Both the position numbers and the translations under genes were made by a program. A DNA stretch of 10,146 nt from Candidatus Heimdallarchaeota archaeon (lineage in GTDB: Archaea; Asgardarchaeota; Heimdallarchaeia; JABLTI01): assembly GCA_023128635.1 (NCBI GenBank), contig JAGMDP010000271.1, positions 1 to 10,146 of the forward strand, read 5' to 3'. A model generated the notes under the pieces. The model had not been told where the DNA came from and searched no databases. It saw nothing but the letters and a program-made list of their open reading frames with translations. This document shows, in pieces, positions 6,294 to 10,146 of this stretch; within the stretch, counting starts at the first letter, position 1, and each line of letters starts with the position of its first letter.

Positions 6294-6836
6294 TTAATTT
6301 CCTGTAAGCTCATCTATCTTGTTCAATCTTCCACCAATTCGACCAGTTATTGTATCAATAATTAATGCTGCACCACCAATGATGCCTCCAAAGAGTAAGC
6401 TAAGTTTTGGAAGATAATTTTGAACAACAGCATCAATATCAGCACTACTGTAAACAGCCATTATTTTTGCATCGATTAATTGTCCCAAACTCGAAGAACC
6501 ATCAATACTAAGGAAATCAAGTAAAGCATCTATTGTTTGTTCAATTGTACCTAAACTTGTATACCAATTTTGAACTTTTGCTCGAAGGACAAAATAAAAG
6601 AATAAGACAATACCAACAAAGACAATTAAACCAGTAAAACCACCAGCTAGCATACCAGGGAATTTGTCTTGAGCAATGAATCCAGCAACAAATCCACCAA
6701 TAGCACAACCAAGAATCGCAAGAATAAGTGCTAACCACCAGGATACTTGAAGACCACCGTAGATTAAACCTATCGCTGCACCAGCACTGACTAGACTCCC
6801 GATTATACCACCAAGAATTATTCTAATTAACGACAT
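6294..6836 (-). CDS. Small polytopic membrane protein, glycine-rich helices
   Basis: A 180-residue protein with about four membrane helices: residues 3-25, 32-55, 62-86 and 145-165. A soluble helical loop (about 87-143) lies between helices three and four. The helices are rich in Gly and Ala (GGIIGS, IGGFVAGF, GGFTG, FGGIIGG), which suits tight helix packing. The GGFVAGF pattern recalls the archaeal DUF5518 type of membrane protein, but I cannot confirm membership. ATG 6836 is preferred over GTG 6845 because a TATA-like box at 6868-6875 would start the mRNA near 6847, giving a very short leader; no ribosome binding site is visible. It lies 61 nt downstream of the hydrolase gene on the same strand and may also be reached by readthrough from it. 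Function unknown. Confidence 0.72.
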   Translation of the reverse strand: MSLIRIILGGIIGSLVSAGAAIGLIYGGLQVSWWLALILAILGCAIGGFVAGFIAQDKFPGMLAGGFTGLIVFVGIVLFFYFVLRAKVQNWYTSLGTIEQTIDALLDFLSIDGSSSLGQLIDAKIMAVYSSADIDAVVQNYLPKLSLLFGGIIGGAALIIDTITGRIGGRLNKIDELTGN

Positions 6837-6867
6837 TGTAAACACAATGGAAGTTAATGCATAAGAA

Positions 6868-6875
6868 TTAATAAA
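6868..6875 (-). promoter_or_regulatory. TATA-like box (TTTATTAA) for the glycine-rich membrane protein gene
   Basis: On the minus strand the sequence reads TAAAATTTATTAATTC. Start of transcription is expected near 6847, about 11 nt before the ATG at 6836, matching the lack of a Shine-Dalgarno site. Confidence 0.4.
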
Positions 6876-6897
6876 TTTTAACTATACAAGATAAACT

Positions 6898-7851
6898 TTA
6901 CTTCTCACTAATTGGTTTCTTGATTATTGAATTGATAAATTGAATAATTTTCTCAATTACTATTTCTTTTTCCGAACCAAAAAGAATTGTGTGAATAGAG
7001 TTTGCAGCAAAATAATCTTCTTTGATTTCGCTTTTAACTAACTCATGAATCTTCTGAGCATTGTATAGTGGAACACGATCATCCAATCCGGCTGTAATGG
7101 TAAAGATGGGTGCTGTTACCTTCTGAATTTCCTCTCGAGCAACTTCCATTAAATCCAACATATGTTCAACTGCTTTCAAAGCAGAAACACGATAATTTAA
7201 CATGCTGTTTTTCTCCATGAGCTCAATTTCTTTTTTCCTTCTTGGAAAATATTTCAATAAATCTGCGACTAAGAATATATAATCTTGCATGAAATACTCG
7301 ACTTTTATTGGAGCACACAATGTGACTATAGCATCGACAGATTCTTGGGCGGCTAAAATAAGAGATAATGTTGCACCCATAGAGTGACCAATTAGAACTA
7401 TTTTATTACAATATTGCTTAATGAAATCATAAGCTTCCTTAACTGATCTGTACCAATCTAACATATTTGTTTGAGCTAAATCAGCGGGACTTGTTCCATG
7501 ACCTGCAAGAAGAACTCCAAAAATAGAATAACCAAATTGATCATGAAGAAGCAGACCAAGATCATTCATTTCTTGAGCAGTGGAAGAAAACCCATGTGTA
7601 AGTATAATTCCTACTTCATTCCCTTTATGGAAAAAGGGACCAGCATTGTCTCTTACATTTCGTTCTACCTTTTCGGGAGCCAAATTATCTATTGCTGCTA
7701 GTATAGATTCCATTGGCAGGGAAGAGGAGATAAAAGAACTAGAATCTCTACGAAGAAAACTAATGGTGAATGAATTCAACCATGAAAACATTTCTTTATA
7801 AGGTGAGAATAAATTTGAAACAATCTGTTTTCTTGATGGTTTTTTCGACAT
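6898..7851 (-). CDS. Alpha/beta hydrolase, Est30-like carboxylesterase/monoacylglycerol-lipase type
   Basis: A 317-residue serine hydrolase. The oxyanion-hole motif THGF is at 85-88, the cap-side GHGTSPADL at 117-125, and the nucleophile elbow GHSMG has Ser157. The acid is probably Asp257 (GLDDRVP) and the base His287 (NSIHTIL), so the triad is complete. The order of motifs, including DWYRSV after the GHG loop and VTLCAP after the nucleophile, follows the Est30 carboxylesterases, which cleave short- to medium-chain esters or monoacylglycerols. About 70 residues precede the fold, more than in Est30; they hold no clear signal peptide, so the enzyme is probably cytosolic. The ATG is preceded by GAGG with a 7-nt spacer (7859-7862), a good ribosome site. 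It starts 28 nt after the end of the upstream four-helix membrane protein gene, suggesting one operon. Natural substrate unknown. Confidence 0.88.
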   Translation of the reverse strand: MSKKPSRKQIVSNLFSPYKEMFSWLNSFTISFLRRDSSSFISSSLPMESILAAIDNLAPEKVERNVRDNAGPFFHKGNEVGIILTHGFSSTAQEMNDLGLLLHDQFGYSIFGVLLAGHGTSPADLAQTNMLDWYRSVKEAYDFIKQYCNKIVLIGHSMGATLSLILAAQESVDAIVTLCAPIKVEYFMQDYIFLVADLLKYFPRRKKEIELMEKNSMLNYRVSALKAVEHMLDLMEVAREEIQKVTAPIFTITAGLDDRVPLYNAQKIHELVKSEIKEDYFAANSIHTILFGSEKEIVIEKIIQFINSIIKKPISEK

Positions 7852-7879
7852 ATTGAATCCTCATCAAAATCTAAGTTTT

Positions 7880-8449
7880 TTACTCTGAACTCGCATCCAA
7901 TGAAACATCTTGTTTCTGCATTTCAGCGATTTCTTTCTTGAATTTCTCAATTGGTTTCTCTTTCTTTCGACCAAATTTAGTAACTATTGGAATAAGAACC
8001 CCAAATGTTAGTAAAGCAGTTATTGGTATGATTGCCCAATCCATATTTAATGGACCATCGTTTGGTGGAAAAACAAGATCAATTGCTAAAAGTAAACCAC
8101 TTGCTCCAAACATAAGAATTGGTCCCACAATCCAAGCAATAGCAGGGCGCTTTAAAATAATGAAACTCACAATATAGGCAAAAAATAATCCTCCAACAGC
8201 CCACCAAGCCCAATCAACTCGTATCCAGGCAGTATTAGGAGGAGTAACAACATCAATGATAATTAGAAATGCACTAATCAAGAAAAAGTTCAATGGGGTA
8301 ACCCACCACTTATATTTTGGTATTCGATCCCAAAATGTTCTCTTAGCTTGTGAAGTGGTACTTTCCTTTTCTTCGGTAGGTGCTTGAGGTGACTGCAAAA
8401 TATCTTTTGATTTTTTCTTAACTATTTCCTTTTTCTTCTTCGCACTCAT
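7880..8449 (-). CDS. Four-helix membrane protein with two tandem copies of a helical hairpin
   Basis: A 189-residue protein of unknown function. A lysine-rich, low-complexity N-terminus (1-40) is followed by four membrane helices at about 52-68, 81-99, 105-125 and 138-157 and a charged C-terminal tail (158-189). The loops after helices 1 and 3 repeat: D66-x3-P70-P71-N72-x6-D79-W80-A81 matches D124-x3-P128-P129-N130-x6-D137-W138-A139 at a constant offset of 58 without gaps. This points to an internal duplication of a two-helix unit. It may be a relative of the 2TM-domain type of small membrane proteins, but that is a guess. ATG 8449 is chosen over TTG 8458 because a TATA-like box at 8478-8486 predicts a start near 8457. 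It is the likely first gene of an operon with the esterase-like hydrolase. Confidence 0.75.
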   Translation of the reverse strand: MSAKKKKEIVKKKSKDILQSPQAPTEEKESTTSQAKRTFWDRIPKYKWWVTPLNFFLISAFLIIIDVVTPPNTAWIRVDWAWWAVGGLFFAYIVSFIILKRPAIAWIVGPILMFGASGLLLAIDLVFPPNDGPLNMDWAIIPITALLTFGVLIPIVTKFGRKKEKPIEKFKKEIAEMQKQDVSLDASSE

Positions 8450-8477
8450 GACAACCAATTGAAAATCTACGAATAAC

Positions 8478-8486
8478 TATTTATTA
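8478..8486 (-). promoter_or_regulatory. TATA-like box (TAATAAATA) for the membrane-protein/hydrolase operon
   Basis: On the minus strand this A/T box is followed about 25 nt later by the probable start site near 8457, giving a leader under 10 nt before the ATG at 8449. It lies in the 101-nt gap after the ABC gene stop. Confidence 0.4.
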
Positions 8487-8550
8487 TTTTGTTATCAAGT
8501 CAAGAATTGAGTAACTATTTCACTAACAAATGATAGTAAAATCGCTACTT

Positions 8551-10146
8551 TTATATTTCTTCTTCAACAGTAATTGCTTTTCCATCATTGAATATTTTTC
8601 CATCTTTTAATTCAATAACTCGAGTTCCATCTCTTACAAGGTTTATATCATGAGTGGTAATCAACAATGTAAGTTTTAGTTGTTCATGGATTTTGTAGAG
8701 TTGATCCATTACATTATCTGCTAGTTCTGCATCCATATTTGCGGTTGGTTCATCTAATATCAGAAAACCTGGAGTGCCAAAATTAGCAATAGCTAGTGAA
8801 GCTCTTTGTAATTCCCCTCCAGAAACTTCTAATGGATATGAGTTTTTTCTGTGATCGATTTGAAATTCAGTGAAGGCCTCATCAATCTTTTCTTGAGGGA
8901 ATTTCTTGAGAAGGATGTTATTACCTGAAAGCATATCCCTGATAAAGAGATTCTCAGTCATTGTGATAAATGGATGCAGATCTCCTTGTTGGGAAACAAT
9001 GCCAATATTATTTCTTCTGAATTTGGCTCGCTCAGCATCATTCATGTTGTGTAATTCTTCATTTAAAACAGAAATTTTGCCGGCACTGCAAGGCTCCATT
9101 CCAGTAACAAGTTTGATAATAGTTGTTTTACCGGAACCACTTGGTCCAATAATGAAAGCCAATTCTCCTTTAATGAAATCCAAATTTATATCAGTCAAAG
9201 CGGGAACTTCTAAGTTCTTACTACGATAGATTTTATCAACACCCTTCAAACTAATCTCAATTTCTTTTTTATCAAAATAATCTGCTTTCAATGGAGTAAT
9301 AGACAATTTTTTCTGTTTCTTCATTTCTTTGACATCAATCGTCTTAGGAGGGATTCCATCTGGATGTAAGATCTCAACTTTGGAATCCTCTGTTACAACA
9401 AAATCCAATTTATCCTTTAGATGGAGTAAATCATAGACTTCATTTGGGATTCGAATGTTTTGAGAAGAGTCAATCTGTCCTTTGAAAAATATAGGAAATT
9501 CTCGTTGATTGAGGATCCCACTTTCTTCAACATTGAAGAGTGAACTTACACGACCACTATGAATTTCACAAGTTCTATCTACTCCTTTTAGAAAACGCAT
9601 ATCATGCGTTACAACTAAAACAGTAGTGCCATATTCTCGAGCAATTTGTCGCAACATTTCCTTAACGATTTCAGTATTCTCAGTGTCTAATTGTCCTGTG
9701 GGCTCATCGCACAGCAAAAGAGGAGCATTTTTCGCTAAGGCACTTGCTATAGATGTTCTAATCATTTCTCCACCAGAGAGATAACTTACTCGACGATTTT
9801 CAAGATGAGCTATTCCTAGGGTTTCTAGAATTTCCATGTTTCGTCTTCGATTTTCAGAGCGATTATCTGAATATAAACTAGAAGCAAAATTAAGATTATC
9901 AATTACAGTCCCTGAGAGAAACAATGTTCGCTCTGGAAATTGATGAACTAATCCCACCATATTCAATCGATATTCCAATAATTCCTCTAGTTCTAATTTT
10001 CCAATATCATAAGATCCAACTCTTACTTCACCACTAGAAATAGTTACCATTCCTGCGAAGATTTGAATTAGAGTAGATTTCCCAGAACCGCTTGGACCAA
10101 TTATCGAGATAACTTCTCCTTTCTTGACTCTTAAGTCAATTCCACG
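8551..10146 (-). CDS. Tandem-ATPase ABC protein (LolD/MacB-like) with an AbrB-like insert, 5' end missing
   Basis: The frame runs through the right edge, so the N-terminus lies outside; the ATG at 10050 is internal because Walker A lies upstream of it. Numbering from the first visible codon (531 residues), ATPase 1 has Walker A GPSGSGKS (17-24), Q-loop Gln69, signature LSGGE (123-127), Walker B ending DEP with Glu148, and switch His181. Residues about 220-262 form an AbrB/SpoVT-like swapped-hairpin pattern (GQIDSSQNIRIPNEV, then LHLKDKLDFVV). ATPase 2 has Walker A GPSGSGKTT (334-342), Gln386, VSGGE (441-445), Asp465-Glu466 and His499. Both ATPases look competent. Motifs such as AERAKFRRNNIGIVSQ resemble LolD, MacB and FtsE ATPases, which drive lipoprotein or peptide extraction or mechanotransmission rather than import. 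No permease gene is visible in this window. Partner and cargo are unknown. Confidence 0.87.
   Translation of the reverse strand, partial: RGIDLRVKKGEVISIIGPSGSGKSTLIQIFAGMVTISSGEVRVGSYDIGKLELEELLEYRLNMVGLVHQFPERTLFLSGTVIDNLNFASSLYSDNRSENRRRNMEILETLGIAHLENRRVSYLSGGEMIRTSIASALAKNAPLLLCDEPTGQLDTENTEIVKEMLRQIAREYGTTVLVVTHDMRFLKGVDRTCEIHSGRVSSLFNVEESGILNQREFPIFFKGQIDSSQNIRIPNEVYDLLHLKDKLDFVVTEDSKVEILHPDGIPPKTIDVKEMKKQKKLSITPLKADYFDKKEIEISLKGVDKIYRSKNLEVPALTDINLDFIKGELAFIIGPSGSGKTTIIKLVTGMEPCSAGKISVLNEELHNMNDAERAKFRRNNIGIVSQQGDLHPFITMTENLFIRDMLSGNNILLKKFPQEKIDEAFTEFQIDHRKNSYPLEVSGGELQRASLAIANFGTPGFLILDEPTANMDAELADNVMDQLYKIHEQLKLTLLITTHDINLVRDGTRVIELKDGKIFNDGKAITVEEEI

Noticed and set aside
10048..10050. 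ATG as the true start of the ABC protein
   Set aside because: The in-frame sequence upstream encodes an intact Walker A motif and stays open to the window edge.
1..10146. CRISPR array, integrase/transposase gene or IS ends
   Set aside because: No regularly spaced repeats and no transposase-like protein were seen; a decayed element near 2864-3000 remains only a possibility.

Overview
The window reads as archaeal chromosome, roughly one third G+C by eye. Compact genes sit behind A/T-rich TATA-like boxes, often with very short leaders. The mix of a membrane-anchored clostripain-like peptidase, a DegV protein, tandem-ATPase ABC machinery and many lysine-rich low-GC proteins would fit an Asgard archaeon (Promethearchaeota). 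That placement is an inference, because no rRNA or marker gene is present.

Plus strand, left part (1-4769): the 3' end of a surface-anchored C11 (clostripain/gingipain-type) peptidase is followed after 13 nt by an APH-fold small-molecule kinase. Next comes a 480-nt gap without a convincing gene. It holds a GC-richer island with perfect stem-loops and may be a structured RNA. A small DNA-binding-like protein follows, with an AT-hook-like start and a basic region plus leucine-zipper-like coiled coil spaced exactly as in eukaryotic bZIP factors. Then there is a short-chain dehydrogenase (SDR).

Middle (4766-5376): convergent with the SDR, and sharing stop-codon bases with it, lies a small minus-strand gene. 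It can be read as one 123-codon frame only through an in-frame amber (TAG) codon. Its 5' end faces an intergenic region shared with a DegV/FakB-type lipid-binding protein gene at 5377-6264.

Minus strand, right part (6294-10146): a small polytopic membrane protein; an Est30-like serine hydrolase; a four-helix membrane protein built from two copies of one hairpin unit; and a partial tandem-ATPase ABC protein (LolD/MacB-like motifs). The ABC protein has an AbrB-like swapped-hairpin segment between its two ATPase domains and runs off the right edge. The hydrolase and the four-helix protein are 28 nt apart and are probably one operon.

The SDR, DegV protein and acyl-esterase-like hydrolase together suggest some acyl or lipid chemistry, but they lie in different transcription units. 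The strongest candidates for something new are the bZIP-like protein, the AbrB-like insert in the double ATPase, the amber-interrupted gene and the structured intergenic island. No CRISPR array, tRNA, rRNA or intact mobile element was seen.
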